From contig CAZTAL010000120.1 in assembly GCA_964611525.1 (NCBI GenBank), positions 1-64,000 of the forward strand: a stretch of DNA of 64,000 nucleotides. The letters run 5' to 3'. Below the pieces are notes generated by a model. It made no database searches and was not told the DNA's origin. It worked only from the letters and a program-made list of their open reading frames with translations. Below, piece by piece: positions 7,077 through 16,907 of this stretch. The position numbers and the translations under genes were made by a program. Every line of letters begins with the position of its first letter. The first letter of the stretch is position 1. The stretch comes from JAAYJR01 sp964611525 (GTDB taxonomy: Bacteria > Bacteroidota > Bacteroidia > Bacteroidales > Prolixibacteraceae).

Positions 7077-9308
7077 ATGAATTCTAATATTTTAAAAATT
7101 CTGACAGCATTTATTTTTGTTACACTTATAGATGGCTGTCAGCCAGAAGTTCAAAATGTTAATAATCTGGACTTTGTAGACCCTCATATTGGCGGAGTGG
7201 AACATTTACTTCAACCAACCAGGCCTACTGTTCAATTGCCCAACCAGGTAATACGCATGTACCCTGTTCGTAATGATTATCTTGACGATCAGATAAGTTA
7301 TTTTCCCCTGACAATATCATCACACCGCCAGCCCCCCTTATTCGGCGTCCTCCCGGGAACAGGTAACCCTGTAAAAAAAACATGGAGTGAACGCCAAACA
7401 TATGATCATGATCTTGAAACTGTACGTCCTTATTATTATTCAACCTTTTTTACGAATGAAAATATTAAAACTGAATTTGCTCCTTGTAAAAAATCCGGCT
7501 ACTTCAGATTCTCTTTTCCTGAAAATGCTGATAAAAGGTTAAAATTTCATCTCGTAAATGCAGGCTCATGGAAGATTATTTCAGAAAAAATTTTTTTAGG
7601 GACCGAAGAATTTTCAGGTATGAAAGCATACTTATACGGTGTTTTCAATAAAAATGGATTTTTTAAAAATGTCCCTTCAGAAATAAATTCTAATTCTGTG
7701 CTTTGGATTGACTTCACCGAAAATGATGATACCCTTTTTGAATTTAAATATGCTATTTCTTTCATCAGCCATGAGCAGGCCAAAATAAATCTTGAAAATG
7801 AAATTCCCGGATGGAATTTTGAAACAATTAAGGATGACGGGGAAAAAATATGGGGACAGGTATTAAACAAGGTACAGGTAAAGGGCGGAACTGATGCTCA
7901 AAAAAGGACTTTCTTTACGGCCTTGTACAGGACATACGAACGTATGGTAAATATTAATGAATATGGTAGATATTACAGTGCATATGACCACACGGTGCAT
8001 GAATCGGATCGGGATTTTTATGTTGATGACTGGGTATGGGATACTTACCTGGCACATCACCCGCTCAGAATCATCCTTGATCCGGAAAAGGAAGCTGACA
8101 TGCTTCACTCTTATGTGAAAATGTATGAGCAAAGCGGCTGGATGCCTCAGTTTCCGCTTCTATATAAAGATAACCCGGCTATGCATGGATTTCATTCTAC
8201 AATCGTTTTCCTGGACGCGTGGAGAAAAAATATACGTGATTATGAAATTGCAAAAGCCTATGAAGGTATGAAGAAGAACGCAATGGATGCAACAATGCTT
8301 CCCTGGCGTAACGGGCCAAAAACAATTCTTGATTCATTTTACCGTGAAAAAGGTTATTTCCCTGCATTGAATACCGGAGAAAAAGAAACAGTGGAAGAGG
8401 TGCACAGCTTTGAAAAAAGACAAAGTGTTGCTATAACGCTGGCACACAGTTACGATGATTGGGCTCTCGCACAGTTGGCAAAAGATCTGGGACATACCGC
8501 AGATTACAAATATTTCATTGAGCAATCGAAAAATTATCGCAATTTGTACCATCCTGAAAAACATTTAATGTGGCCAAAGAATTCAGAAGGGCAATGGATT
8601 GATATTGATCCTAAATTTGACGGTGGACCCGGTGGCAGGGATTATTACGACGAAAATAACGGATATACTTATGCATGGCAGGTACAGCACAATATACAAG
8701 ACCTTATAGAACTTATGGGCGGACGTAAAAAATTTATAAAAAATCTTGACCAGCTTTTCAAGGAAGGCCTGGGGCGGACAAAATATCATTTCTGGGCTAA
8801 ATTTCCCGACGCAACGGGATTAGTGGGACAATTCTCCATGGGTAATGAGCCAAGTTTTCATATACCATATTTATATAATTATGCCGGAGCTCCATGGAAA
8901 ACTCAAAAACGGATTCGCTTTTTACTTGACGTATGGTTCAAGGACAATATTTTTGGAATACCCGGGGATGAAGACGGTGGCGGCATGTCAGCTTTTGTGG
9001 TATTTTCATCACTGGGATTTTATCCGGTAACACCCGGAATTCCGGTCTATACAATTGGCAGTCCGCTTTTTGAAAAAATGAGTATAAAACTTAACAACGG
9101 CAATACCTTTACCATGATTGCCAATAATTATTCTCCTGTAAATAAATATATTCATTCTGCAAAGCTTAATGGAAAGCCTTTAGATAAAACATGGTTTACA
9201 CATGATGACTTAATGAAAGGAGCAACAATAGAGCTGGTGATGGGAGAATATCCTGATAAAAAATGGGGAACTGAGGCAGGTGCTGCACCTACTGCTGAAA
9301 TAGAATAA
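7077..9308 (+). CDS. GH92-family alpha-mannosidase-like lipoprotein
   Basis: The 743-residue product matches glycoside hydrolase family 92, whose characterised members are calcium-dependent, inverting exo-alpha-mannosidases. The family's catalytic features are visible: GNEPSFH with acid Glu591, followed by YLYNYAGAPWKTQ, and GDEDGGGMSA (Asp631 and Asp633 as base region), then FSSLGFYPVTPG. The N-terminus ends in LIDGC, a plausible lipobox with Cys21, so it is probably anchored in the outer membrane or periplasm. The N-terminal domain is divergent: the usual VDPFIGTGGHGHT block becomes VDPHIGGVEHLLQ, so specificity may differ from mannose. It is the only plus-strand gene of the glycan region and stands alone between divergent and convergent neighbours. 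Confidence 0.85.
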   Translation: MNSNILKILTAFIFVTLIDGCQPEVQNVNNLDFVDPHIGGVEHLLQPTRPTVQLPNQVIRMYPVRNDYLDDQISYFPLTISSHRQPPLFGVLPGTGNPVKKTWSERQTYDHDLETVRPYYYSTFFTNENIKTEFAPCKKSGYFRFSFPENADKRLKFHLVNAGSWKIISEKIFLGTEEFSGMKAYLYGVFNKNGFFKNVPSEINSNSVLWIDFTENDDTLFEFKYAISFISHEQAKINLENEIPGWNFETIKDDGEKIWGQVLNKVQVKGGTDAQKRTFFTALYRTYERMVNINEYGRYYSAYDHTVHESDRDFYVDDWVWDTYLAHHPLRIILDPEKEADMLHSYVKMYEQSGWMPQFPLLYKDNPAMHGFHSTIVFLDAWRKNIRDYEIAKAYEGMKKNAMDATMLPWRNGPKTILDSFYREKGYFPALNTGEKETVEEVHSFEKRQSVAITLAHSYDDWALAQLAKDLGHTADYKYFIEQSKNYRNLYHPEKHLMWPKNSEGQWIDIDPKFDGGPGGRDYYDENNGYTYAWQVQHNIQDLIELMGGRKKFIKNLDQLFKEGLGRTKYHFWAKFPDATGLVGQFSMGNEPSFHIPYLYNYAGAPWKTQKRIRFLLDVWFKDNIFGIPGDEDGGGMSAFVVFSSLGFYPVTPGIPVYTIGSPLFEKMSIKLNNGNTFTMIANNYSPVNKYIHSAKLNGKPLDKTWFTHDDLMKGATIELVMGEYPDKKWGTEAGAAPTAEIE

Positions 9309-9524
9309 GTTTTTGTTGGATGAAAAATAACTTATCCAATTAAAATTAACCATATTCCCAGACATTTTTTGCCACCCCAAAAGAATTAGTCTGTAAGGTC
9401 AAGAGTGAAATATTTAAAGTTCATCGATAGTCCTATGCATATAAATTCTCTATGGTTAAATGACCATTTTGAAAGATTTTTAAGACAGACTTAACAGTTA
9501 TCATACTTTATGGATACACTCTCA

Positions 9525-10613
9525 CTATTTCAAAACAGGCCACTGTCCGTTATTTATAGGCCTCAGCTCAAATTTTGCAGGATCGGCTGTTACATGTTTT
9601 ATGAGCTTTCTGTTCCATGTATAAACTACATGTACCATTCCATCACTGGTTTGAATAACTGCGGGATAGGAATATTCACCCTCCTGATCATGGTCGTTTT
9701 CCAACAAAACAGCAGCATGCCAGTCGATGCCCTCGTAAGAAACTGCTATATTGAGAATATTTCTGTCACCCCATTCGCTGCCCGGATCAATATGATTATA
9801 AACAAGGACATGCCTCCCGTCCTTCAGGGTAACAGCATCGATACCCGAATTGGGATTGGGCAAACCGACTGGTACCAGCTCAGTCCATGTTCTTCCATTA
9901 TCGGAAGACCAGGCAGAAAGTATCTGGCTGTTTCTGCTTCTGCATAAAATCTGCAATTTATCCTCTGGATGTTTAAGTATACAAGGTTGTATTGCACCTA
10001 CCTTACCACCATCATTAATTGCATTTGTCCGCTCCCAGCTTATACTTCTGTCATCAGTAAACTCCATATGAACACGCCATCCTTTATCCTCGGTACTGGA
10101 AGGACATATAAGCTCACCTGTTGATATAAGCTCAGGCTTATTTTTTATAGGTCCTAATATTTCCTCCGGCAGCCTGCAGGGACGTGACCATGTTTTTCCA
10201 TCGTCCGCCGAGATTAAATATTCTCCCCACCATCGCTTCGGATCAGGCCCTGCTTTATAAAACAAAAAAATCTCATCGCCATAATTAAAAAGTACAGGAT
10301 TCCATGTGGGATAGCGTAATTTGGAATGCTGAACACCATTGGCAACCTCAACAGGGACGGTCCATTTACCTTTTATAAAACGACTTACCCAAATACCTAC
10401 ATCTTTATGTTTTTCGTGTGTTCCACCAAACCATGCAGCCATTAGTCCTTCTGAAGTTTCACAAATAGTGGAAGCATGACAGCTCGGAAAGGGAACATCA
10501 TTAGAGCTATAAATAAATTCTGCATTTATTATTGCGTTATCTCCTTTATAAGGATTATCTCCCATGGTACATAAATTAAATAGAATAAATAATGATAAAA
10601 AATATTTCTTCAT
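9525..10613 (-). CDS. Sialidase-like BNR-repeat protein
   Basis: The 362-residue product is a single six-bladed-propeller BNR protein of the PF13088 type. The signal peptide ends near Cys15 (ILFNLC), possibly a lipobox. Asp-box turns are visible as SADDGKTWS and SSDNGRTWT, with PTWNPVLF, GAIQPCILKH and YSYPAVIQTSDG around the expected active-site face. Relatives are often called exo-alpha-sialidase, but most lack proof, and the arginine triad cannot be confirmed by eye. It shares its overall pattern with the N-terminal half of the protein at 2151-4286, which suggests a duplicated specificity. The next upstream gene, 25 bp away, is the SSS symporter. Confidence 0.75.
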   Translation of the reverse strand: MKKYFLSLFILFNLCTMGDNPYKGDNAIINAEFIYSSNDVPFPSCHASTICETSEGLMAAWFGGTHEKHKDVGIWVSRFIKGKWTVPVEVANGVQHSKLRYPTWNPVLFNYGDEIFLFYKAGPDPKRWWGEYLISADDGKTWSRPCRLPEEILGPIKNKPELISTGELICPSSTEDKGWRVHMEFTDDRSISWERTNAINDGGKVGAIQPCILKHPEDKLQILCRSRNSQILSAWSSDNGRTWTELVPVGLPNPNSGIDAVTLKDGRHVLVYNHIDPGSEWGDRNILNIAVSYEGIDWHAAVLLENDHDQEGEYSYPAVIQTSDGMVHVVYTWNRKLIKHVTADPAKFELRPINNGQWPVLK

Positions 10614-10638
10614 TTGTATAAAATTTTATAATTATAAA

Positions 10639-12252
10639 TCAGCTAAGCCATGCGTACAAAAATATGGTTACCCCGGAAATTATTGCAAGATGCAACCTCC
10701 AGTCAGTAATGCCCTGAAAACTGGTAATTTTTGTTTTATAATTAATAGTTGTCTTTTCAAGTTTATCTGCAGTAGTTTTCGTGGTAAAGGCTGATACGCC
10801 AAATAATATTGCCGTTATTATTATTTCTGCCCAAAGTCCCCTGTAACCGAAATTCAGAGTGAGCGTATGGTGAAGAAAAGGAAATATCTGCTTTCCGGTA
10901 TCCGGCCCAACCAGTTGGTCAATAACAAATATTGTAGCGAGCACCACTCCGGCAAGAACTGAAGCTGTCGCCCCTTTGAGAGTTACTTTCTTACTGATAA
11001 TACCAAAAAAGATAGCGGGAAAAACAGGAATGACCAGGTAAGCGGTAATAGTTTGTAAATATTTAAATAATCCTTCTTCATTCATATATATAAGATAGGC
11101 AGCCCCGATTCCTAAAAAAGAAACAACCAGAATAACAAACCTGCCCAGTGTTACCTGTCTTTTTTCAGGAATATCCTTCTTAAATTCAACAATAAAATCG
11201 CGGACTACCAATGTAGAAACTGAATTCAACGCGGCTATCAAAGATGTAACCAAAGCAGCCATGAGAGATGCTAAAAGTAAACCCCGCAATCCATCAGGTA
11301 ACAACCTGTTCATAAGCAGCACGAATGTTTTCTGGGTTGCTTCCCCTTCTAATTCGCCGGGGAAAAGAGCATATGCAATCACACCAGGCAGGGCAAAAAT
11401 AAATAAGGGTAAAAGCTTTAAAAAAGTCCCGAACATAGCTCCCCATCTTGCCTGCTTTAAATCAGGAGCGGAAAGAACTCTCTGCACATTAACCTGATCA
11501 ATGCCCCAGTAAAATATACCGGCATAAAAAGCAGTAGCCAGAATGCCCCAGAATGGGTATACCGGATCATCATAAGAACTAGCAACGACCATCATATCAG
11601 GAACCTTTTCCATGAGTCCGCTCCATCCTCCTACTTTATCCAGACCTATAAAGAGCATTATTACTGAACCTCCAATCATGAGTACAACTTGAATTACATC
11701 TGAATACGCAACAGCGGTAAAGCCTCCGATGATAGTAAAAACAGCCACTACCATTCCAATATAAAATACCGTTGTCATCACACTCCATCCCAATATGCTG
11801 TTCAATACAAGAGCTCCCGCAAAAAGTGTAAAAGCGATCTTTGTCATTATGCTTATCACCAGCATTAATCCGGAAAAAAAAGTACGAGCACGTTTATCAT
11901 ATCTCAGTTCCAGAAACTCCGGTATCGTATAAATCTTATTCTTCAGATAATAAGGGAATAATATTGCACAGGCAAATCCCAGCGTAATTGCTGTGGTAAG
12001 CTCTACCGAACCAGCAGAGAGACCATAGCGATATGAATCTCCGGACAGACCCACAAGGTGTTCCGCTCCGATATTTGTTGCAAACAAAGATGCACCGATA
12101 ACCGGCCACTTTATAGACCTTCCGCCCAGAAAAAAATTACTGCTGCTTTGACCTGCTCTTTTACTGTAAGCCATATACAAGCCAAAAGAAAGACTTCCTG
12201 CCATCACAAAGGACAAGATTATCCAGTCAAGTATTGTCAGAGATAAATCCAT
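10639..12252 (-). CDS. Sodium:solute symporter (SSS family), sugar-type
   Basis: The 537-residue protein has about 13-14 hydrophobic segments and the SSS layout of LeuT-fold sodium cotransporters. An N-terminal FFLGGRS is followed by FATNIGAEHLVGLSG, and WGIDQVNVQRVLSA is typical of the SGLT-like sugar branch. It would import a mono- or small oligosaccharide with sodium across the inner membrane. It sits between the BNR gene (25 bp) and the epimerase gene (26 bp), a likely operon in which extracellular release, uptake and epimerisation are linked. Members of this branch carry glucose, galactose, mannose or sialic acid; the sequence does not decide which. Confidence 0.88.
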   Translation of the reverse strand: MDLSLTILDWIILSFVMAGSLSFGLYMAYSKRAGQSSSNFFLGGRSIKWPVIGASLFATNIGAEHLVGLSGDSYRYGLSAGSVELTTAITLGFACAILFPYYLKNKIYTIPEFLELRYDKRARTFFSGLMLVISIMTKIAFTLFAGALVLNSILGWSVMTTVFYIGMVVAVFTIIGGFTAVAYSDVIQVVLMIGGSVIMLFIGLDKVGGWSGLMEKVPDMMVVASSYDDPVYPFWGILATAFYAGIFYWGIDQVNVQRVLSAPDLKQARWGAMFGTFLKLLPLFIFALPGVIAYALFPGELEGEATQKTFVLLMNRLLPDGLRGLLLASLMAALVTSLIAALNSVSTLVVRDFIVEFKKDIPEKRQVTLGRFVILVVSFLGIGAAYLIYMNEEGLFKYLQTITAYLVIPVFPAIFFGIISKKVTLKGATASVLAGVVLATIFVIDQLVGPDTGKQIFPFLHHTLTLNFGYRGLWAEIIITAILFGVSAFTTKTTADKLEKTTINYKTKITSFQGITDWRLHLAIISGVTIFLYAWLS

Positions 12253-12278
12253 AATAAAATCTAAGATTATGATACATT

Positions 12279-13553
12279 CTAATCCATTTTGGCTAATAAT
12301 ATATTAAGTCTATTTATGCTTTGTATCATAGCCCTGACTGTATGATAATTTATCTTCCATGAATGACTCATGTGCGTCCATATCGGGTCACCTTTACGTG
12401 TGAGGAGCGGATACCACTCTCCCATCTTCTTATTTATTACTTTATCGAATACGAAACGATGAACATTTTTGTATGCCTCCCAGTACTTTTTACTCCCTGA
12501 TATTATAACAGCATCAAGCATGCCAATCAATACCTCTGCCTGCTGCCAGAACTCTTTTTCCCTATCATAGACACCTCCTGAATGCGAACCCTCTACAAAT
12601 ACGCCCCCATACTCATTGTCGATACCATTATTCACAGTATGATCATAAATGGTTTTAAACAAACCCGAATATTCTCCCTCATCAATCTTAAGTATTTCCG
12701 TGGCATGCCTCAAAAGCCAGGCAAACTCGGCATTATGTCCATAGCATGTGTTATCGGTAGCATTACCTTTTTGTCCCTCTTCAGAAAACCTGTCCCACCC
12801 CCAGATAATATCGAACTTGATCTGCGGTGCAACTGACCAGTCCTTATAAAATTGAGGTATACCGGTTTTATAAACAGGGTGTATAATCCGGTATAGCAGA
12901 AGATCAATTATTTCAAGTAATTTCCGCCGGTGAACATCTTTTCCCGTGCATTCATAAAGTGTCGTAAAAGCTTCCATTAAATGCATATGAACATCAAGGG
13001 TTTTCCGGTCGCCTCCCTGACTTCCCGGACCGCAAAGAGTCCAGTCGCGATGAAACATCTCCCAGTAACCGCCATACATGGAATCAACACAATATTTCTG
13101 AAGCAGGTCAAATACCTTCTCAGCATATTCAACACCACGAGTATCGCCTGTTGCCAATGTATATTCACTTAACGAATAAATAGCGAAACTGTGACCATAA
13201 ATTATTTTCTTATCAATTTTAACATTACCCTTACGATCTGCCATCCAGAAAAAACCGCCGCTTTCATTATCCCACATTTTTCCCAGTAGAAAATCTATAC
13301 CGTGATTAGCCATTTCGGCCAGTTTCCCTTCACCGTATCCTGCCCTGTGTGCCGAAGACACGGTATAAAGACAACGAGTCTGGGCTATAAGCGACTTCTC
13401 ATCTTCTCCCGTGTCATTACCTTCCTGATCAAAATGAGTAATATACCCACCATTTTTTTTATCAATCATCCTGGCAGTCCAGAAAGGCAGTAATTCATTC
13501 ATGAGATAATTTTCCGCCTCAGATTTAAATTCTATTAGTTCTTTTTTGTTCAT
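12279..13553 (-). CDS. AGE / cellobiose 2-epimerase family protein
   Basis: The 424-residue protein matches the N-acylglucosamine 2-epimerase superfamily, an (alpha/alpha)6 barrel that epimerises sugars at C2 or isomerises mannose-type aldoses. Visible family blocks are YGHSFAIYSLSEY, KTLDVHMHLMEAFTTLY, DNTCYGHNAEFAWLL and, near the end, HSWKINYHTVRA; the His residues in the last two are the usual catalytic pair. The first blocks look closer to the cellobiose 2-epimerase or mannose isomerase branch than to renin-binding-protein GlcNAc epimerases. There is no signal peptide, so it acts in the cytoplasm on the sugar brought in by the adjacent symporter. Substrate is inferred only from family. 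Confidence 0.82.
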   Translation of the reverse strand: MNKKELIEFKSEAENYLMNELLPFWTARMIDKKNGGYITHFDQEGNDTGEDEKSLIAQTRCLYTVSSAHRAGYGEGKLAEMANHGIDFLLGKMWDNESGGFFWMADRKGNVKIDKKIIYGHSFAIYSLSEYTLATGDTRGVEYAEKVFDLLQKYCVDSMYGGYWEMFHRDWTLCGPGSQGGDRKTLDVHMHLMEAFTTLYECTGKDVHRRKLLEIIDLLLYRIIHPVYKTGIPQFYKDWSVAPQIKFDIIWGWDRFSEEGQKGNATDNTCYGHNAEFAWLLRHATEILKIDEGEYSGLFKTIYDHTVNNGIDNEYGGVFVEGSHSGGVYDREKEFWQQAEVLIGMLDAVIISGSKKYWEAYKNVHRFVFDKVINKKMGEWYPLLTRKGDPIWTHMSHSWKINYHTVRAMIQSINRLNILLAKMD

Positions 13554-13755
13554 ACGTTTATAATTAAATTTCTTTATGAATATTTATCGTTCTATATTAT
13601 CAAATTCAACCTGAAAATCTAAAATAAAATCCTTTTTAGCTAATATTTATATTATCGTAATCTGAATAAAGCCACTAACTGGTTTTATATTTTACCTGAA
13701 AATCTATTACAGTTCTATATTACAATACCACTTTCAATATTTAGGTTTTAAATTA

Positions 13756-14865
13756 TCACTTGTAACTAAGTTTTTGATAAAGCGCCAGCAGAAAAATCCT
13801 GTTATCTGCCGTTAAATAATCCATTTCCCCCCCCATCCGGTTGAAAGTTTTACAGTATCTCAGATAGTATGCAGGATTATCCGGATGAGGTTCACCATTC
13901 TTTGCCCAATCCCATTCCGATTCAGCAAGGTCAACGACCAGAATATAATGATTATCAATATATCTACCATTCTGTATTTCAACATTTTGCGACATTGACA
14001 AGGATTTCTCAAAAATCATCGGAGACATCACTGCCGAACCGACAGACAAATATACTCCATTATTTAGACGGCTCACACTGTCAGCATAAGATAAGAAATC
14101 ATTCAAACCTGTACGGCCAATAGCAGCACCATGATTCACAGGATGATTATAAATAATGTCATGCCCGATCATGGGATGGCCGGTAAAAGGCACTCCCAAT
14201 TTATAAGCGGCAGCCTGTACCGAATATTTTTTAAAAGGATATACAATCTTCATAAAACCGGGAAGTAAATTGAATTTCTTTATAGTGCCTGCAAGGTCGA
14301 TTGCCGCAGAGGCCCTTTCTGAATCTGTTTCCATCTTATTCCGGACTTCTTCATAAAGAAAAGATAACTCGGGAATATATAATCCTTCTTCATGGATCAT
14401 TTTGCCAACTGACTCACCATATCCCAATCCTTCATAAGCTCCTACTATCAACGCCAGATTAATGTAAAAATCCGTTTCTTCCCATATTCCGAACTGTCCG
14501 ACCTTAACATTTTCGCGAACATCCTCGCTGGATTTTCCCTGATAGGCAAACTCCCAGTCGTGAATGATCCCTGCTCCGTTTGTAGCCAAATGAGTAACCC
14601 AGCCGTCCTTTATTAAAGCAATTAGAGCCGGCGCCATACCATTTTTAATAGTGTGGGCTCCAAAAGCCAATATAACGGATCTGTTAAATTCACGGGCCTT
14701 TTTAATTTTTGATACTATCTTTTGAATAATCTTATTGCATAATTCTGATAATTCCCCCGGATCCCGGTCAGCCGGAATATGATCCCTTTCAATATATACT
14801 TTATTTTTTCTTTCCGACAGACTTTTAATCTTCAGTCTGTTTCTGTCAAACTTCGAATATGGCAT
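13756..14865 (-). CDS. Conserved protein of unknown function, possibly deoxyhypusine-synthase-like
   Basis: The 369-residue cytoplasmic protein has no signal or membrane segment. Strong motif-like stretches are SVILAFGAHTIKNGMAP, THLATNGAGIIHDWE, GKSSEDVREN, GHDIIYNHPVNHG and YLSVGSAVMSP. The glycine-rich TNGAGIIHDWE and the GHDIIY.HP pattern loosely recall NAD-binding deoxyhypusine/homospermidine synthase folds, but this is a weak impression. It lies 114 bp downstream of the kinase-phosphatase fusion, in the same direction, followed by the epimerase gene. That context points to sugar-phosphate or sugar-acid chemistry, not to polyamines. I do not recognise a characterised family member. Confidence 0.55.
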   Translation of the reverse strand: MPYSKFDRNRLKIKSLSERKNKVYIERDHIPADRDPGELSELCNKIIQKIVSKIKKAREFNRSVILAFGAHTIKNGMAPALIALIKDGWVTHLATNGAGIIHDWEFAYQGKSSEDVRENVKVGQFGIWEETDFYINLALIVGAYEGLGYGESVGKMIHEEGLYIPELSFLYEEVRNKMETDSERASAAIDLAGTIKKFNLLPGFMKIVYPFKKYSVQAAAYKLGVPFTGHPMIGHDIIYNHPVNHGAAIGRTGLNDFLSYADSVSRLNNGVYLSVGSAVMSPMIFEKSLSMSQNVEIQNGRYIDNHYILVVDLAESEWDWAKNGEPHPDNPAYYLRYCKTFNRMGGEMDYLTADNRIFLLALYQKLSYK

Positions 14866-14881
14866 AACCTATTATTATTTT

Positions 14882-14897
14882 AAGCTGATTTCACTCC
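14882..14897 (-). promoter_or_regulatory. Weak copy of the GGAG leader motif
   Basis: The minus strand reads GGAGTGAAATCAGCTT 16 nt before the ATG at 14865. It shares GGAGTG and ATCA with the repeat unit at 6690, but lacks the TTCAATATTAT tail. It could be coincidence. Confidence 0.15.
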
Positions 14898-14979
14898 GAT
14901 TAATATATCTTGTCTTCAAATTTCAAAAAAATTTATAATAAATCGTACCGGCTTCTATTTGGCATACCGGTTTCATTGA

Positions 14980-16884
14980 TTATCCACGGATATTCAATAG
15001 TTGTAACAGAGTATCCAACTGGGAAAAATCAGGAATAATCACATCTGCTCCAGCCTTAATAAGCCTTGTTCGCTTGCTTTCATTGAGGCTGTGCCTTTTC
15101 ATCTCATTGCTTGCAACACCTATAGTTAGGCCTCCCTTTTTACGAGTTTCCCTTATTTCAACCGGACCATCACCAAAAGTAGCAATATTACCGGTACCGG
15201 AATCCCCGATAATGGATAGTATACGATCAAGGACCATCTTTTTTGCCTCCTTTTTTACATCACCAACAGCTCCGTAAATCCCTCCTTCAAACAGATAATC
15301 ATAACCCAGAATAGCAGCTTCATTCTTCACATCCTCCTCATCTGTGCCACTTGCCAGATATAATTTAATACCGGCATTATATAATTTTTGAACAAAAGGA
15401 ACCGCATTCTTTAAAGTATAATCCTCAACGGCAAGTTCCCCACGGGTAAGCTTTGCCTGTCTCTTACCAACCATCTCCAACAGTTCATTATTATATATTT
15501 CCTTATAACCAAACTCATCCAAAATCTCCTCTTCGGGAACAAATCCAAACTCACGGACCAGTTTCACCAATCCCTTCATCTGTACAAGAGTCTGAATACC
15601 TGTAGTCTTATCAATAAAATCGTATACTCTTTGCTTTACCTTATTATAAATCGCCTCATTAGCCTCTTTATACTTTTCACCGAGAACAGACTTGATCATC
15701 ATTGGAGCCATTATCTCTTCCCAACCCTGACGAAGAGTTGAAATGGTGCCGTCATGATCAAATATAGCATGTGTGATGCCCGGATTCTCCGGCCACTTTG
15801 AGACAATCTCAATCCCGGTATCTCTCCAATATTTTGCACGCCTGATATCCTCTGCAAGTTCCGGATTATAAATAAAATCCGGATCAACACCAATCTGCAT
15901 GATCTCTGCAGGTGTTGCAGTCCCCGTCTGAAACAATTTCTGAACAGTTACACCGGCAACATATGAGCCGATCTCTGCAGCAATTTTCATACTATAACCT
16001 GCCGCTAAAGCAGCAGCCGCACCTGCAAGATAACTGTCACCCGCACCAACCGTGTCTACCTGCGAAATGATCATCAGTCCGCATACCTCAGTGATACCCC
16101 CTTCATCAACAACTAATGAACCCCGTTCCCCGCGTGTTATAAATAAAGGTTTGCCGTATTTCTCATAAAGCAGCTGCGCCGCCTCCTTGACTTCAGAATA
16201 CAGAACAACATCATCCGGCTCCTTGTCATATTCGCAGAGAACAGCCGCCTCCGTGTCATTCATCTTCCGGTAGGCCCCCTCGTAATAATCGCTGTAATTG
16301 CGGCTATCAACAATGAATACCTTCTCAGGAAAACTGTTTATAACTTCTACAAGTCTATCTCTGAAATATTCCGTATGTATACCCGAAAGTACTTGTTGAT
16401 TTATAATCACCAGATCAACTTCCGAAACTTGATTTCTGAGATTCTCAATAAGCCGGTCAGCAGTTTCTTTTGACAGACAATTAAAATTACCAAAATCTAT
16501 TCTGTTTTGTTCCTCATCTCCAATATACGGCTTAGCGTAAACATGTGTGGACCATCTTTCTTCCTGTACAATCAGATTGTCTGGATTAATGCCACCTTGT
16601 GTCATTATTTTAACCATTTCATTTCCAAACGGATCAGCACCAATAACACCAAAGGCACGGACATCCCTGACCCCCATGGCAGCAAAATTATTGGCTACAT
16701 TTCCAGCTCCTCCCAAGGAATATTTCTGTTCACTTACAGGCCTTGTTGCTTGTCCTGTTTCCACGGAGATTTCACTTTTTGATTCATCGATAAACCAATA
16801 TGAGTCCAAACAAAAATCACCAATTACAGCTATTTTTACATCTTCTATTTCATTTATCAGCTTCTTAAGTTTTTCTTTATCCAT
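14980..16884 (-). CDS. PfkB-family sugar kinase fused to HAD phosphatase
   Basis: The 634-residue protein has two domains. Residues 14-335 are a PfkB/ribokinase kinase of the HldE/RfaE type: substrate-side YSLGGAGNVANN at 55 and the signature DTVGAGDSYLAG at 277 with catalytic Asp283. Residues about 368-634 are a HAD phosphohydrolase: FDHDGTIS with nucleophile Asp376 and Asp378, motif II LASGT, and motif IV FGDGPVEIRETRKKGG. HldE proteins instead carry a nucleotidyltransferase after the kinase, and HAD GmhB is normally separate. One chain could phosphorylate a sugar phosphate at C1 and then remove another phosphate, as in the HldA-GmhB pair. Overlap with the GmhA-like gene's region (24 bp gap) supports this pairing. 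Confidence 0.85.
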   Translation of the reverse strand: MDKEKLKKLINEIEDVKIAVIGDFCLDSYWFIDESKSEISVETGQATRPVSEQKYSLGGAGNVANNFAAMGVRDVRAFGVIGADPFGNEMVKIMTQGGINPDNLIVQEERWSTHVYAKPYIGDEEQNRIDFGNFNCLSKETADRLIENLRNQVSEVDLVIINQQVLSGIHTEYFRDRLVEVINSFPEKVFIVDSRNYSDYYEGAYRKMNDTEAAVLCEYDKEPDDVVLYSEVKEAAQLLYEKYGKPLFITRGERGSLVVDEGGITEVCGLMIISQVDTVGAGDSYLAGAAAALAAGYSMKIAAEIGSYVAGVTVQKLFQTGTATPAEIMQIGVDPDFIYNPELAEDIRRAKYWRDTGIEIVSKWPENPGITHAIFDHDGTISTLRQGWEEIMAPMMIKSVLGEKYKEANEAIYNKVKQRVYDFIDKTTGIQTLVQMKGLVKLVREFGFVPEEEILDEFGYKEIYNNELLEMVGKRQAKLTRGELAVEDYTLKNAVPFVQKLYNAGIKLYLASGTDEEDVKNEAAILGYDYLFEGGIYGAVGDVKKEAKKMVLDRILSIIGDSGTGNIATFGDGPVEIRETRKKGGLTIGVASNEMKRHSLNESKRTRLIKAGADVIIPDFSQLDTLLQLLNIRG

Positions 16885-16907
16885 AATAATAAATTAATTA
16901 CCATTAG

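Noticed and set aside
13554..13755. CCTGAAAATCTA repeated twice upstream of the epimerase gene
   Set aside because: The matches are short, in AT-rich sequence and without a consistent spacing or orientation relative to a start codon.
14941..14975. ACCGG/CCGGT inverted repeat after the kinase-phosphatase gene as a terminator
   Set aside because: The stem is only 5 bp and no T-run follows.
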